Counted from the first letter of the stretch, positions 9,550 through 19,734 are shown. The stretch is DNA of 64,000 bases from Nitrosomonas sp. (GCA_016710135.1 JADJLM010000002.1:124001-188000), one strand, 5' to 3'. A program made the numbers and translations. The notes: a model not told the origin generated them from the sequence alone.

Positions 9550-10443
9550 TTAAGATGCAGGAAACAAAGTTACAGCAGATTTTGGACTCTGAGTTCGCAT
9601 CAGAAGTGTAAATATATTAACGAGCTTTTCTCGCATGTGGCGACGATCTACAATCAAATCGATAGCACCATGATCTAATAAAAATTCTGCACGTTGAAAT
9701 CCCTCAGGCAAGGTTTGCCGTACCGTTTGTTCAATGACACGCGGCCCAGCAAAACCAATCAACGCGCCTGGTTCAGCGATTACGATATCTCCAATAAATG
9801 CAAAACTGGCCGAAACACCTCCCATTGTAGGATCAGTTAATACCGAAATAAACGGAAGCTTCTCCTTACTTATTTGTGTCAATGCCGCAGTAGTTTTAGC
9901 CATTTGCATCAGTGAGAATAAGCCTTCTTGCATGCGTGCTCCGCCGCTTGCAGCAAAGCAAACAAACGGTAGGTGCTGATTAATGCTGACTTGAACACCT
10001 CTAACGAATCGTTCACCCACAACAGAGCCCATAGAGCCACCCATAAAGCCAAATTCAAAGGCAGCAACGACAGCTGGTATAGTTTTTATTTTACCCTGCA
10101 TCACAACCAAAGCATCGTCTTCATCAGTACTACTATTTGCTTGAATTAAACGATCGGAATAGCGTTTACTATCTCTAAATTTAAGGGGGTCTTGTGGTTT
10201 AACTTCAACGCCGATCTCAATACGCTCTTCTGGGTCAAGCAACATATCGATCCGATTCCTAGCAGAGATCCGATTGTGATAACCACATTTTGGGCAAACG
10301 TTAAAATTTTTAGCCAGATCGGTATAGTATAATACGGCTTCGCAAGCGACACATTTGCTCCATAACCCTTCTGGCACTACCTTCTTCTCACCGTTTTCTT
10401 TTGGTTTTATTTTGGGTGGAATAATTCGTTGGAACCAGCTCAT
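9550..10443 (-). CDS. accD: Acetyl-CoA carboxylase carboxyltransferase subunit beta
   Basis: AccD forms the carboxyltransferase with AccA and makes malonyl-CoA for fatty acid synthesis. The 297-residue protein starts MSWFQRIIPPKIKP and carries the N-terminal zinc ribbon with two CxxC pairs (KCVACE near residue 34 and VCPKCGY near residue 53). The crotonase-type core includes FAASGGARMQEGLFSLMQMAK and PTMGGVSASFAFIGDI. It follows trpA with a 30-bp gap. AccA is not in this window, which is normal because it is unlinked in most proteobacteria. Confidence 0.97.
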   Translation of the reverse strand: MSWFQRIIPPKIKPKENGEKKVVPEGLWSKCVACEAVLYYTDLAKNFNVCPKCGYHNRISARNRIDMLLDPEERIEIGVEVKPQDPLKFRDSKRYSDRLIQANSSTDEDDALVVMQGKIKTIPAVVAAFEFGFMGGSMGSVVGERFVRGVQVSINQHLPFVCFAASGGARMQEGLFSLMQMAKTTAALTQISKEKLPFISVLTDPTMGGVSASFAFIGDIVIAEPGALIGFAGPRVIEQTVRQTLPEGFQRAEFLLDHGAIDLIVDRRHMREKLVNIFTLLMRTQSPKSAVTLFPAS

Positions 10444-10473
10444 TCTTTCTCGTTTTTATAATAATGATTGATT

Positions 10474-11278
10474 TCAGTGAGGTTCATCGATTGCTTTGCG
10501 TATTGTGCTAACTAAGTCACCTAATGTTTCAAGCAATGAGTTCTCAGAAGTTTTTTCAATTTCTTCAATAATGCGGCTACCGATTACTACTGCGTCAGCC
10601 AGCTTTGAGATTGCTTTTGCTGTTTGTGTATCCCGTATACCAAATCCAACTCCAATAGGTATAGAGACTAATGAACGTACTTGCGCTAACTTTGTTTGCA
10701 CTTCAGTTAAGTCAAGATGAGCAGCGCCTGTTACTCCCTTTGAGGGAGACATAATAAAGGTAACCGCGCGCAAGTTTGGCAACTTGTTTGACACGTTCAA
10801 TCGGTGTTGTCGGTGATAATAAAAATATGGGATCAATTTCGGAATTACTAAGCTGCTGCGCCCACTCTGTAGATTCTTCAGGCGGGTAGTCAACTATCAG
10901 CACCCCATCAACGCCCGATTCTTTTGCAGCTAATATAAAATGTTCAGCGCCCATTGCTTCAACAGGATTGGCGTAACCCATTAAAACAACTGGGGTAAGC
11001 TTATCGGTTTTTCTAAATTCTGCAACCATAGCAATTACATTTGCTAAGCTTACCCCATTCGCTAGCGCTCGTTCAGAAGATCGTTGGATTGTCGGGCCAT
11101 CAGCCATTGGATCAGAAAAAGGAACACCTAGCTCAATAAGATTAGCACCTGCTTTTACAAGCGTATGCATCAACGGTACAGTTACCTCAGGCTTGGGATC
11201 ACCTGCTGTAATGAAAGGGATCAATACTTTCTGATTTATAGATTTTAAGTTGGAAAATGTTGCAGCAATTCGGTTCAT
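10474..11278 (-). CDS. trpA: Tryptophan synthase alpha chain (single-base frameshift near 10736-10741)
   Basis: TrpA cleaves indole-3-glycerol phosphate and passes indole to TrpB. The N-terminal part (from 11278) contains the catalytic Glu in LIELGVPFSDPMADGPTIQ and the Asp segment VDGVLIVDYPPEE. The frame breaks after YYVSLKG; removing one base from the adjacent AAAGGG runs gives VSLKGVTGAAHLD, the expected sequence, and joins to the C-terminal half with IPIGVGFGIRD (phosphate-binding) and ADAVVIGSRI. Joined length is about 268 residues, normal for TrpA. The break is in a homopolymer context in a core biosynthetic gene next to intact trpB and trpF, so I treat it as a probable sequence error. 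Confidence 0.92.
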
Positions 11279-11321
11279 TTAGAAATAGTAAGCTGTTTTC
11301 AATAGCTACTTAAAAGTTAAA

Positions 11322-12521
11322 TTAAAAAGTAATACCGGAATATTGTGCGACTGTCATCATATCTTTATCACCGCGTCCAGATAAATTCACTAATAGTAAT
11401 TTATCTTTTGCGAGTGTAGGAGAAAGCTTTGCTGCATAAGCCAGAGCATGGCTTGACTCTAGCGCGGGTATTATGCCTTCAAACCTACAAAGCGCATGGA
11501 ATGCTGACAATGCTTCATCATCAGTAATTGCAACATACTCAGCTCGATTAATATCTTTAAGCCATGCATGCTCAGGGCCTACACCAGGATAGTCTAAACC
11601 GGCTGATATTGAGTGGGTTTCAATAATTTGACCATGGTCATCTTGGATTAAATAAGTTCGGTTACCATGGAGTACGCCAGGTCGACCCGTCACTAACGTT
11701 GCTGCATGCTGATTTGAATTAATTCCCTTTCCACCAGCTTCGACACCAATCATACGAACAGCTTCATCATTGATATAAGGATAGAACAAACCAATCGCAT
11801 TGGAGCCACCACCGACACAAGCAATGAGTACATCCGGCTGGCGCCCATAGTCTTGCTGCATTTGATTTTTAACTTCTTTACCAATGACTGCTTGGAAATC
11901 ACGCACCATCATGGGATAGGGGTGAGGACCAGCCACTGTTCCTATAATATAGTAAGTGTTTTCTACATTGGTAACCCAGTCGCGCATTGCTTCGTTGAGC
12001 GCGTCTTTGAGCGTACGGGAACCAGACTCAACGGGTATGACTTGCGCACCCAGCAATTTCATTCGATAAACATTCATTGCTTGGCGTTTAACATCTTCAG
12101 AACCCATATAAACAACGCATTCCATGCCTTGACGCGCCGCTACTGTTGCTGTTGCTACGCCATGCTGACCCGCACCTGTTTCAGCGATGACTCGTTTCTT
12201 ATTCATACGTTTTGCTAGGAGTGCTTGACCAACCGTATTGTTGATCTTGTGCGCGCCTGTATGATTTAGATCTTCACGCTTGAGAAGAATCTGAGCGCCT
12301 CCAAGGTGTTCGGACCAACGCTTTGCGTGATAAATTGGAGTAGGACGCCCAACGTAGTGTCTAAGCTCATAAGCAAATTCTGTCTGAAATTCCTTATCAG
12401 CTTGATAGTAAAAATATTGCGTCCGCAGCTCTTCCAGTGCTGTCATGAGGGTTTCGGCCACAAATTTACCACCATAAGGACCGAAGTGGCCTTTTTCATC
12501 GGGAAGATTATATGCATTCAC
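11322..12521 (-). CDS. trpB: Tryptophan synthase beta chain
   Basis: TrpB is the PLP subunit that condenses indole with serine. The protein begins (M)NAYNLPDEKGHFGPYGGKFV from a GTG at 12521, giving 399 residues, the normal length; a longer frame to 12605 exists but would be extra sequence inside trpF. The PLP-Lys motif HTGAHKINNTVGQALLA is near residue 82, the catalytic Glu is in AETGAGQHGVA, and the phosphate-binding glycine loop is in CVGGGSNAIGLF. The GTG start overlaps the trpF stop by 14 nt, suggesting translational coupling. Confidence 0.96.
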   Translation of the reverse strand: MNAYNLPDEKGHFGPYGGKFVAETLMTALEELRTQYFYYQADKEFQTEFAYELRHYVGRPTPIYHAKRWSEHLGGAQILLKREDLNHTGAHKINNTVGQALLAKRMNKKRVIAETGAGQHGVATATVAARQGMECVVYMGSEDVKRQAMNVYRMKLLGAQVIPVESGSRTLKDALNEAMRDWVTNVENTYYIIGTVAGPHPYPMMVRDFQAVIGKEVKNQMQQDYGRQPDVLIACVGGGSNAIGLFYPYINDEAVRMIGVEAGGKGINSNQHAATLVTGRPGVLHGNRTYLIQDDHGQIIETHSISAGLDYPGVGPEHAWLKDINRAEYVAITDDEALSAFHALCRFEGIIPALESSHALAYAAKLSPTLAKDKLLLVNLSGRGDKDMMTVAQYSGITF

Positions 12522-13134
12522 AGTTTTTAATCCTTTGCATAAACGCAGAAATTTTATTGATATCCTTAATACCCTCGCTTGCTTCAACACCACTTGATAC
12601 ATCAACAGCCCATGGCTTTACTTTCGTTATTGCATGAACCACATTATCAGGCGTTAATCCTCCAGATAATATAATCGGAAGTGGGAGATTGGCTGGAATC
12701 AATTCCCAATCAAAAACTTCACCCGTTCCGCCTGGTAAACGTGCGTTATATGTATCCAGTAGAAGGCCTTTGGCGTTCTGATATCGCTTTGCGTATTCTA
12801 GCAGATCCACATCGTTCTTGATACGAAGCGCCTTAACATAGGGAAGTTCGAATTGGTCACAAAACTCAGGAGATTCATTTCCATGAAATTGTAACAAACC
12901 TAAATTAGCGGTTGTTGATGTTTCATGCACCCAATCAATGGTTGGATCAACATAAACCCCAACCGTTGTTACAAATGCAGGTACGCTTTTTGTGATGAGC
13001 TCTGCTTGCTGAGGCGTGATATTTCGCGGGCTTTGCTGCCAAAAGACAAAACCAATGGCGTCTGCACCAAAAGATAATGAAGCCAGCGCATCTTCAGTGC
13101 GTGTAATACCACAAATTTTTACTCGAGTACGCAT
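12508..13134 (-). CDS. trpF: Phosphoribosylanthranilate isomerase
   Basis: TrpF converts phosphoribosylanthranilate to CdRP in tryptophan synthesis. The 208-residue TIM barrel starts MRTRVKICGITRTEDAL, with the catalytic Cys in KICGIT, and has the catalytic Asp in LLDTYNARLPGGTGEVFDW. The phosphate-binding end is LSGGLTPDNV and VDVSSGVEASEGIKD. It lies between truA and trpB, as in other betaproteobacteria, and overlaps the trpB start. The remaining trp genes are elsewhere. Confidence 0.96.
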   Translation of the reverse strand: MRTRVKICGITRTEDALASLSFGADAIGFVFWQQSPRNITPQQAELITKSVPAFVTTVGVYVDPTIDWVHETSTTANLGLLQFHGNESPEFCDQFELPYVKALRIKNDVDLLEYAKRYQNAKGLLLDTYNARLPGGTGEVFDWELIPANLPLPIILSGGLTPDNVVHAITKVKPWAVDVSSGVEASEGIKDINKISAFMQRIKNCECI

Positions 13135-13192
13135 GTGATTTATTGTTATGATGTTTAACGCGTTGCCCAGTCGTTAGCTTGTTTGGCAACGC

Positions 13193-14002
13193 CTATTTTC
13201 CCATAAAGATCTCTAAAGCATTGAAACCGCAGGATGTATCATTTAATGTAGGAAGATTCCAACGAGTGTCATATTTTACCTCAGCTAAGTATAAGCCGTA
13301 TGGAGAAAAAGTTGGTGCAGCATGTTTTCGATCACGACTCTTTAATACTGTAGCTATCCAGCTGGGTTGATGGCGATTGGCGCCGACATAAACCAAACTA
13401 CCGACGATATTACGCACCATATGATGTAAAAAACCGTTTGCTCTGAATTCGAATTTAAAGAAATCACCTTGTTGCGTTATCTTAAGTTTCGTGAGTTTAC
13501 GAATTGGGTCTTTGGCCTGGCATTCAGCGGTACGAAATGCGCTAAAGTCATGCTCTCCTAAGAGACTATGAGCTGCTTTCTGCATATTTTCGCTATTCAG
13601 TGGCTCATGAAACCAGCCTACTTTGTGTTGAAATAAGCCAGGCCTAGTTGGGCGATTCAGGAGATAATATAAATAGCACCGCTCTAGGGCGCTGTAACGG
13701 GCATGAAACTGATTATCAACTTCACATGCCCAAAGAATCGCCACATCTGGTGGGAGCAATGCATTGACACCTCGAACCCATGCGCTCTGCGGACGCTCTG
13801 TACTGGTTTCAAAATGAACAACCTGAGATAATGCATGAACACCAGCGTCAGTTCTACCTGCGGCGATAACTCTAATTGAGTTATCGCAAGCGATTTTAGT
13901 TAGCGCATGCTCTAAAGTAACTTGAAGTGATAAACAATTTGGCTGACTTTGCCATCCATGATAGCGACTACCATCATACTCCAGTGCTAAGGCAATTTTC
14001 AC
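13193..14002 (-). CDS. truA: tRNA pseudouridine(38-40) synthase
   Basis: TruA makes pseudouridine at positions 38-40 of the tRNA anticodon arm. The 269-residue protein begins MKIALALEYDGSRYHGWQSQ. The catalytic Asp lies in AAGRTDAGVHALSQV near residue 52. The conserved C-terminal segments FRANGFLHHMVRNIVGSLV and HAAPTFSPYGLYLAEV are present. Length is typical. It is placed between fimV and trpF as in the betaproteobacterial cluster. Confidence 0.96.
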   Translation of the reverse strand: MKIALALEYDGSRYHGWQSQPNCLSLQVTLEHALTKIACDNSIRVIAAGRTDAGVHALSQVVHFETSTERPQSAWVRGVNALLPPDVAILWACEVDNQFHARYSALERCYLYYLLNRPTRPGLFQHKVGWFHEPLNSENMQKAAHSLLGEHDFSAFRTAECQAKDPIRKLTKLKITQQGDFFKFEFRANGFLHHMVRNIVGSLVYVGANRHQPSWIATVLKSRDRKHAAPTFSPYGLYLAEVKYDTRWNLPTLNDTSCGFNALEIFMGK

Positions 14003-14056
14003 AGCAATTAACTAAAGCAGCCCAAATAGGCTCCTTAATGAATAGATAAATTATAT

Positions 14057-16432
14057 CTAAGCATTTGCATTGATGTCATTAAGGATAGTTCTTGCGAACG
14101 CTTGCTGTTCATCACTACCTTCTCTTAAAACCTCTTCTAAGATTTCTTTTGCTCCTTCCTTATCGTCCATTTCAAGATAGGCTTTGGCTAAGTCAATCTT
14201 AGTTGCAACTTCTTCTTGCCATTCTGAGGTAACTGATTCTGAATGCGAAATTGCTTTCTCGCTCTGTGTTGTATCTTCTTCGAGATCCAACTTAATATCA
14301 GTCAGGTTTAGCTTAGTTAGTTGATCATCAAATGACTGAACGATGGGTTCATTATCTTCTAATTTTCCAGAGAAACCACTTGAAGTTTTATTCGTGTCTT
14401 CTGGTAAGTCGATATGAAAATCCATGTCATGGCTGGTAGAAGCGGTCTGTGCGCTCTGAGATTGATCAGAAGAAAAATCTAAAATAAAATCTTGATGAGA
14501 AGTCGCATCTTTTTGATTTATCGTTTCTTCGGGCTGAGAGGACAATTGATTCGCCTCCCTCATGTCAAATTTAAACTCTTGGGCGGGTTCGATCGTGCGA
14601 GTATTTTCTAACCCTGAGTCAAATTGTTGTGGGTCCGTATCGTTTGTATGGTCTGGAGTAAAGCGCTCATCTGTATTTTTACCAAAAAAGAAGCCACTCG
14701 CAGCCTGGGAAAGACTCTTTTGACTATTATTCGTAGAGGAATCTGCCTCATTAGATTCATTCGAGAGAGAAGCTTCTGTTTTAGTCTCAAATTGATCAAT
14801 AGCTGCTTCAGGGACGGCTGTACTGGAGAGCGGTGAGCTTGCTTTTTCTTCATCAAAGTTGATTTCGTCTTCATCAGTATTGATTGCCTGCGCTTTCTTC
14901 CGGCGAACATAGGAAATTCCTAACCATCCCGTCAATAACGTGATGAGCGCGCCGCCCACGATTTCGATGTTCTCTGTTGTAAAATCAACTAGCGCTGAGA
15001 CAATGGCCATGATTTGTTCAACGAAATCTGTTTCTGGCTCGGATGGCAGGGGTGTTGGTATCGGGGTATTTTGTAATATCGAAGGGGTTGGAATGTTCGG
15101 AGCATTAGCTGAGTCAGGCTGTGACCCCAATTCTTCTGTTTTGGCTAATTCTTGAGGCGTAATCAAATCATCGGCAGGTTTGTCAGAAACGATTTCTCTT
15201 TCATCTTTTAACTGAGTCAATGGTTCAGCAATAGTCTGAGCTTGCTCGGCTTGTTTCTGTATATCTGCCATCCCGGTATTTTTGATTTCAAGCAATCGCT
15301 GTAAGCGTTCTATGTTCTGTTCAAGCATTGTGACGCGCTCATTTGCTTCAGTTAATGCTCTATCTTTTGCAATTGCATCCTCTTCCATCATTCGCACGTA
15401 ATCTTGGGATGCTCCAGATGTTTGTGAATCGGGTTTGCCTATACTATTTTTACCATCACCAAGGCCTTCTCCTTTAGATAGAATCAGAACTTCTGTAGGA
15501 GCATCTTCTTTCTTCAATTTTGGTTCTTCGACGGTCGTCGTAATCTTACCTGTCGCGGCTTGTTTTAATTCTTGACGCTGAGCTGGTTGAGTCGTCGAGG
15601 CAGTTCCTGCCGTTGCGACTCTCTCTCGGTAATTTCGCCAATCAGCGATTTGAGTTTTAACTTCACGATTAGCTTCCTTACGTGTTATTGCAGAAATCTC
15701 ATTCTGATCAGGAATGCGGAGTATGGTGCCAACTTTAAGCAAGTTCATATTTTTTTCGAAGAAAGCACTTCGATTAGCTCGATACAACGCAACTAACATT
15801 TGATTTAGATCGACTCCATCCGGCGTCACTTGCCTTGCAATTCTAGTCAAGGTATCGCCTTTTACGACAGGGCCGTATGTATCACTGCCTGGAATGGATG
15901 GTTTAATCTTTGATGGCTGTTTAGATTTTTGCCCGCTTTGGTTACTTTGTACTGCTGTTTTTGGTGTGGCAGCACTTTGGGATGCTGTTTCCGTAACCGG
16001 TGCAACAATAGGGCTGGCTGGTTCTGCTACCTTGTTATCAACAGGGTCGAGCAACACTGTATACTCACGTAGCAAGCGACCCGAAGACCAATTTAACTCG
16101 ATAAGGAGATTTAGAAACGGTTCATTAATCGATTGTGGGGAAGTGATCTGGATATAGGGTTGACCGTTCGCCCGTTTTTCCACTGAGATAACTAACGATG
16201 AATGGTAAGGTGCAAGTGCGACACCAGCTTGACGAAAAGCTTCGGGCGAAGCGACCCGGGCAATCAGTGATGAGACTTCATCTTCTTTAACTGATACCAG
16301 ATCGATCTCTGCTCTTAATGGTTGCCCAAGTGATGAACCTAAGGTTAATTTGCCTAATCCAGCCGCATTCGCTAGAAAAGGAAGTGCAATCAATACTAAT
16401 AACCAAAACGCCCTAAGATAGATTTTATTCAC
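14057..16432 (-). CDS. fimV: FimV-like pilus/polarity hub protein
   Basis: FimV is an inner-membrane peptidoglycan-binding protein that organises type IV pilus assembly and polar localisation. The 791-residue protein has a signal sequence (FWLLVLIALPFLANAA), the FimV N-terminal domain (LGKLTLGSSLGQPLRAEID), a LysM domain near residues 190-245 (YGPVVKGDTLTRIARQV), a coiled-coil stretch near 345-395, one membrane helix near 490-512 and a very acidic cytoplasmic tail. It ends with the conserved C-terminal TPR-like motif KIDLAKAYLEMDDKEGAKEI. A type IV pilin gene lies at 54.0 kb in this window. Placement between asd and truA is typical. Confidence 0.93.
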   Translation of the reverse strand: MNKIYLRAFWLLVLIALPFLANAAGLGKLTLGSSLGQPLRAEIDLVSVKEDEVSSLIARVASPEAFRQAGVALAPYHSSLVISVEKRANGQPYIQITSPQSINEPFLNLLIELNWSSGRLLREYTVLLDPVDNKVAEPASPIVAPVTETASQSAATPKTAVQSNQSGQKSKQPSKIKPSIPGSDTYGPVVKGDTLTRIARQVTPDGVDLNQMLVALYRANRSAFFEKNMNLLKVGTILRIPDQNEISAITRKEANREVKTQIADWRNYRERVATAGTASTTQPAQRQELKQAATGKITTTVEEPKLKKEDAPTEVLILSKGEGLGDGKNSIGKPDSQTSGASQDYVRMMEEDAIAKDRALTEANERVTMLEQNIERLQRLLEIKNTGMADIQKQAEQAQTIAEPLTQLKDEREIVSDKPADDLITPQELAKTEELGSQPDSANAPNIPTPSILQNTPIPTPLPSEPETDFVEQIMAIVSALVDFTTENIEIVGGALITLLTGWLGISYVRRKKAQAINTDEDEINFDEEKASSPLSSTAVPEAAIDQFETKTEASLSNESNEADSSTNNSQKSLSQAASGFFFGKNTDERFTPDHTNDTDPQQFDSGLENTRTIEPAQEFKFDMREANQLSSQPEETINQKDATSHQDFILDFSSDQSQSAQTASTSHDMDFHIDLPEDTNKTSSGFSGKLEDNEPIVQSFDDQLTKLNLTDIKLDLEEDTTQSEKAISHSESVTSEWQEEVATKIDLAKAYLEMDDKEGAKEILEEVLREGSDEQQAFARTILNDINANA

Positions 16433-16588
16433 TGGGTTTTCCTCGCAATTTTCAGAACAGATTGTATGCCAATATCAACGCTATTGGCAAAACAAGTAAT
16501 AATTATCAAGTATTAGAATGATAAATGATTCTTGGGTATTCTATCTAACTTGAATAAAGAGGCAAAATGGCTTCGATTCTAAAAGTAA

Positions 16589-17701
16589 TTAATTTTCTAC
16601 CAGTATTCTTAACATTCTCCTCAATGGCTCAGCAGCTCCCCAGAGCAATTGATCGCCCACGGTGAAAGCAGTTAAATACTCGCCACCCATGCTCAATTTT
16701 CGGATACGACCAACATGAACATCTAATTTTCCCGTGACAGCGACTGGAGTAAGCTCTTTCGTCGTTTTTTCTCTTTCATTTGGAATCACCCGAACCCAAC
16801 CATTTGATTGGGCGATGACATCCTCAATTTCATCTAAAGGGATATCTTGCTTTAATTTTATAGTTAAAGCCTGACTATGACATCGCATAGCGCCAATTCG
16901 AACACAAATGCCATCAACAGGAATCGGCTTACTTTGATGCCCTAGAATTTTGTTTGTTTCTGCTTGACCTTTCCACTCTTCTCTACTTTGCCCTTGTGCT
17001 ACTTCACGGTCTATCCAGGGAATCAAACTACCTGCTAATGGGACACCAAAATTTTCAACTGGAAATTTTTTATCTCTAAGCTTCTCAGAAACTTCTCGAT
17101 CAATATCTAATATACTTGAAGCGGGATTATTTAATAATTCTTCCGCAACGTGATGCGCCTCTCCCATTTGTTGTAAAAGTTCACGCATATTCTGAGCACC
17201 AGCGCCAGATGCAGCTTGATAAGTCATGGCGCTCATCCATTCCACCATATTATTTTCAAATAACCCACCAACACCCATTAACATTAAACTTACCGTACAA
17301 TTGCCACCGATATAATTTTTTGTGCCTTCATGTAAAGCTTGTTTAATGACTGGCATATTAACAGGATCAAGGATGATTACTGCATCATCCTTCATTCTTA
17401 ACGCCGACGCCGCATCAATCCAGTAACCTTTCCATCCGGATTCACGTAATTTTTCAAATACTTCATTAGTATAATCACCACCTTGACATGTGATGATGAT
17501 ATCCATCTTTTTGAGCTCAGAGAGATCATGAGCATCTTTGAGTGGAGAAATTTCTTTACCTATATCCGGACCTTTGCCATTCTTCTGGGACGTAGAGAAA
17601 AAAGTAGGCTCTATCAGCGAAAAATCATTTTCTTCACGCATACGCTGCATAAGAACTGATCCGACCATTCCGCGCCAACCTACAAAACCAACCTGTTTCA
17701 T
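16589..17701 (-). CDS. asd: Aspartate-semialdehyde dehydrogenase
   Basis: Asd reduces aspartyl phosphate to the semialdehyde for lysine, threonine and methionine synthesis. The 370-residue protein starts MKQVGFVGWRGMVGSVLMQR with the NADP-binding GWRGMVGS loop. The active-site Cys lies in IGGNCTVSLMLMG near residue 135, and the catalytic His region is VRIGAMRCHSQALTIKL near residue 275. Length matches the gram-negative form. It lies between leuB and fimV with 133 and 156 bp gaps, in which I see no clear terminator. Confidence 0.96.
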   Translation of the reverse strand: MKQVGFVGWRGMVGSVLMQRMREENDFSLIEPTFFSTSQKNGKGPDIGKEISPLKDAHDLSELKKMDIIITCQGGDYTNEVFEKLRESGWKGYWIDAASALRMKDDAVIILDPVNMPVIKQALHEGTKNYIGGNCTVSLMLMGVGGLFENNMVEWMSAMTYQAASGAGAQNMRELLQQMGEAHHVAEELLNNPASSILDIDREVSEKLRDKKFPVENFGVPLAGSLIPWIDREVAQGQSREEWKGQAETNKILGHQSKPIPVDGICVRIGAMRCHSQALTIKLKQDIPLDEIEDVIAQSNGWVRVIPNEREKTTKELTPVAVTGKLDVHVGRIRKLSMGGEYLTAFTVGDQLLWGAAEPLRRMLRILVEN

Positions 17702-17834
17702 TTAATTAAATTAACCTTTGATAAAATAGTTCTTGTATTAAATATGCACAACCTGATTAGATTACAAGGTGTGATTACTACTAAAGTTGCAATTAAGCAA
17801 GGAAAATGATTGTAAATTCAAATAATTTCTATGA

Positions 17835-18896
17835 CTATAAGTTTGCAAGTACTGCGTCTCCCATTTCTGCTGTACCGACCTTAATCATTCCTTGTTCAAA
17901 GATATCGGCGGTACGATAGCCTGATGCTAGCACTTTTTTAACAGCATTTTCGATACGTAAGGCCGTTGCATCTTGATTGAAGGTATAACGTAGCATCATC
18001 GAAACAGATAATAGCGTGGCTAGCGGATTGGCTAAATTTTTACCTGCAATATCCGGAGCAGAACCATGAATCGGCTCATACAATCCTTTATTAAATTCAT
18101 TGAGCGAAGCGGAGGGCAGCATACCAATTGAACCGGTTAGCATGGACGCTTCGTCTGATAATATATCCCCGAACATATTACCTGTTACAATCACATCAAA
18201 CTGTTTAGGGTTACGAATTAACTGCATTGCGGCATTATCGACTAGCATATGAGAAAGCGCTACATCCGGGTATTCCTTCGCAACTTCTTCTACAACATTA
18301 CGCCATAATTGCGTACATTCCAATACATTCATTTTATCAACTGAACACAATTTACTACTTCTTTTGCGCGCAGCTTGGAAAGCCACATGAGCAATACGAC
18401 GTATTTCAGATTCTGTATATACCATCGTATTAAAACCAACCCGTTGCCCATCGCGCACTTCAATGCCACGGGGAGTTCCGAAATAAATATCACCAGTTAA
18501 TTCGCGAACAATAAGAATATCAAGATTTGCCACAACTTCTGGTTTCAACGTCGAGGCATTCGCCAATTCTGGATAAAGTTGAGCCGGGCGTAAATTTGCA
18601 AAGAAATTCAGCGCCTTGCGGATCGCTAATAGGCCTTGTTCAGGGCGTTTCTCACGCGGCAATTGATCGTATTGAGGGCCACCGACCGCTCCCAGTAAAA
18701 TAGCATCAGCCTCTTCAGCTAATCGACGCGTTGCTTCAGGAAAAGGATCGTTGTGTTTATCAACTGCTGAGCCACCAATTAAACCATGCGCTAATTCAAC
18801 TTTTAAGCCATCGTGAGCAAGTGCCATTAGGATTCTTTCAGCCTGCTGCGTAATTTCTGGACCGATCCCATCTCCGGGTAAGATTGCTATTTTCAT
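17835..18896 (-). CDS. leuB: 3-isopropylmalate dehydrogenase
   Basis: LeuB oxidises and decarboxylates 3-isopropylmalate in leucine synthesis. From ATG at 18896 the 353-residue protein begins MKIAILPGDGIGPEITQQAE, the conserved family start; an in-frame ATG 17 codons upstream would overlap leuD and is unlikely. Marks include GAVGGPQYDQLP, the family motif RELTGDIYFG, the metal-site segment MLVDNAAMQLIRNP and the NAD-binding loop EPIHGSAPDIAGKNLANP. It follows leuD by a short gap. Confidence 0.97.
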   Translation of the reverse strand: MKIAILPGDGIGPEITQQAERILMALAHDGLKVELAHGLIGGSAVDKHNDPFPEATRRLAEEADAILLGAVGGPQYDQLPREKRPEQGLLAIRKALNFFANLRPAQLYPELANASTLKPEVVANLDILIVRELTGDIYFGTPRGIEVRDGQRVGFNTMVYTESEIRRIAHVAFQAARKRSSKLCSVDKMNVLECTQLWRNVVEEVAKEYPDVALSHMLVDNAAMQLIRNPKQFDVIVTGNMFGDILSDEASMLTGSIGMLPSASLNEFNKGLYEPIHGSAPDIAGKNLANPLATLLSVSMMLRYTFNQDATALRIENAVKKVLASGYRTADIFEQGMIKVGTAEMGDAVLANL

Positions 18897-18921
18897 TAAG
18901 TGATTTGAATTGTGTGTGTGA

Positions 18922-19560
18922 TTAAGTAAACAACCACGGTTGTTCACTTTGTCGTTTTTGCTCGAAAAGCTTAATTTTATCTGCGTGCTGTAATGTCAGA
19001 CCAATTTCATCTAATCCATTGATTAAACATTGCTTCCTAAATGAATCAATATCAAAATGATAATGTTCTTTTGTGGGTGTCGTGACAGTCTGTGCTTCTA
19101 AGTCAACAGCCAAGCGGTAACCTTCCGTGGCTTGAATTTGAATGATTAGTTTTTCTACAATATTTGATTCGAGCACAATCGGCAGCAATCCAATTTTAAA
19201 GCAGTTATTAAAAAAAATATCAGCAAAACTGGGTGCGATGATCACTTCAAAGCCATAATCTTGAAGCGCCCAGGGGGCGTGTTCTCTGCTCGATCCACAG
19301 CCAAAATTATCTCGCGTAACTAAGATCCGAGCCCCCTGATAACGTGGGAAATTAAGTATAAAGTCTGGATTTAATTTTCGTTGAAGATTTTCTTTCCCTG
19401 GTGCTCCTGTATCCAGAAATCGCCATTCATCAAATAAATTTTGACCAAAACCTGAGCGCTTAATCGATTTTAAAAATTGCTTGGGAATAATCGCATCAGT
19501 ATCTACATTCGATCGATCTAACGGTACAGCCAATCCATCACAATCAGTGAATTTTTTCAT
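18922..19560 (-). CDS. leuD: 3-isopropylmalate dehydratase small subunit
   Basis: LeuD pairs with LeuC to isomerise 2- to 3-isopropylmalate. The 212-residue protein has VPLDRSNVDTDAIIPKQFLK near residue 15 and the substrate-binding loop DNFGCGSSREHAPWAL near residue 83, followed by APSFADIFFNNCFKIGLLP. Length is typical of the proteobacterial form. It sits between a small entericidin-like lipoprotein gene and leuB. Confidence 0.97.
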   Translation of the reverse strand: MKKFTDCDGLAVPLDRSNVDTDAIIPKQFLKSIKRSGFGQNLFDEWRFLDTGAPGKENLQRKLNPDFILNFPRYQGARILVTRDNFGCGSSREHAPWALQDYGFEVIIAPSFADIFFNNCFKIGLLPIVLESNIVEKLIIQIQATEGYRLAVDLEAQTVTTPTKEHYHFDIDSFRKQCLINGLDEIGLTLQHADKIKLFEQKRQSEQPWLFT

Positions 19561-19569
19561 AACTTTATG

Positions 19570-19695
19570 TTATTTGGCAGTTTTCTCGATTGCTTCACCG
19601 CCACGCTGAATATCTTTACCAAAGCCTTGCAACGTATTGCAACCTGTTAGGTATAGCGTAGTCAGGAGTGCTGACAAAAGCATAAATAGTTTCAT
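19570..19695 (-). CDS. Entericidin-family small lipoprotein
   Basis: A 41-codon gene between leuC and leuD. It begins MKLFMLLSALLTTLYLTGC, a signal peptide with lipobox LTGC, and continues NTLQGFGKDIQRGGEAIEK, the short amphipathic tail typical of entericidin A/B proteins (G-x-G-x-D-x-x-x-GG-x-x-I). A strong GGGGG ribosome site lies 8 nt upstream of the ATG. A lipoprotein of this type at this spot is seen in other betaproteobacterial leu operons. Entericidins are small cell-envelope lipoproteins with toxin/antidote-like activities in E. coli; function here is unknown. Confidence 0.85.
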   Translation of the reverse strand: MKLFMLLSALLTTLYLTGCNTLQGFGKDIQRGGEAIEKTAK

Positions 19696-19734
19696 TGTTA
19701 TTGCCCCCTTTCCATGGTTTATCATTGTAACTTA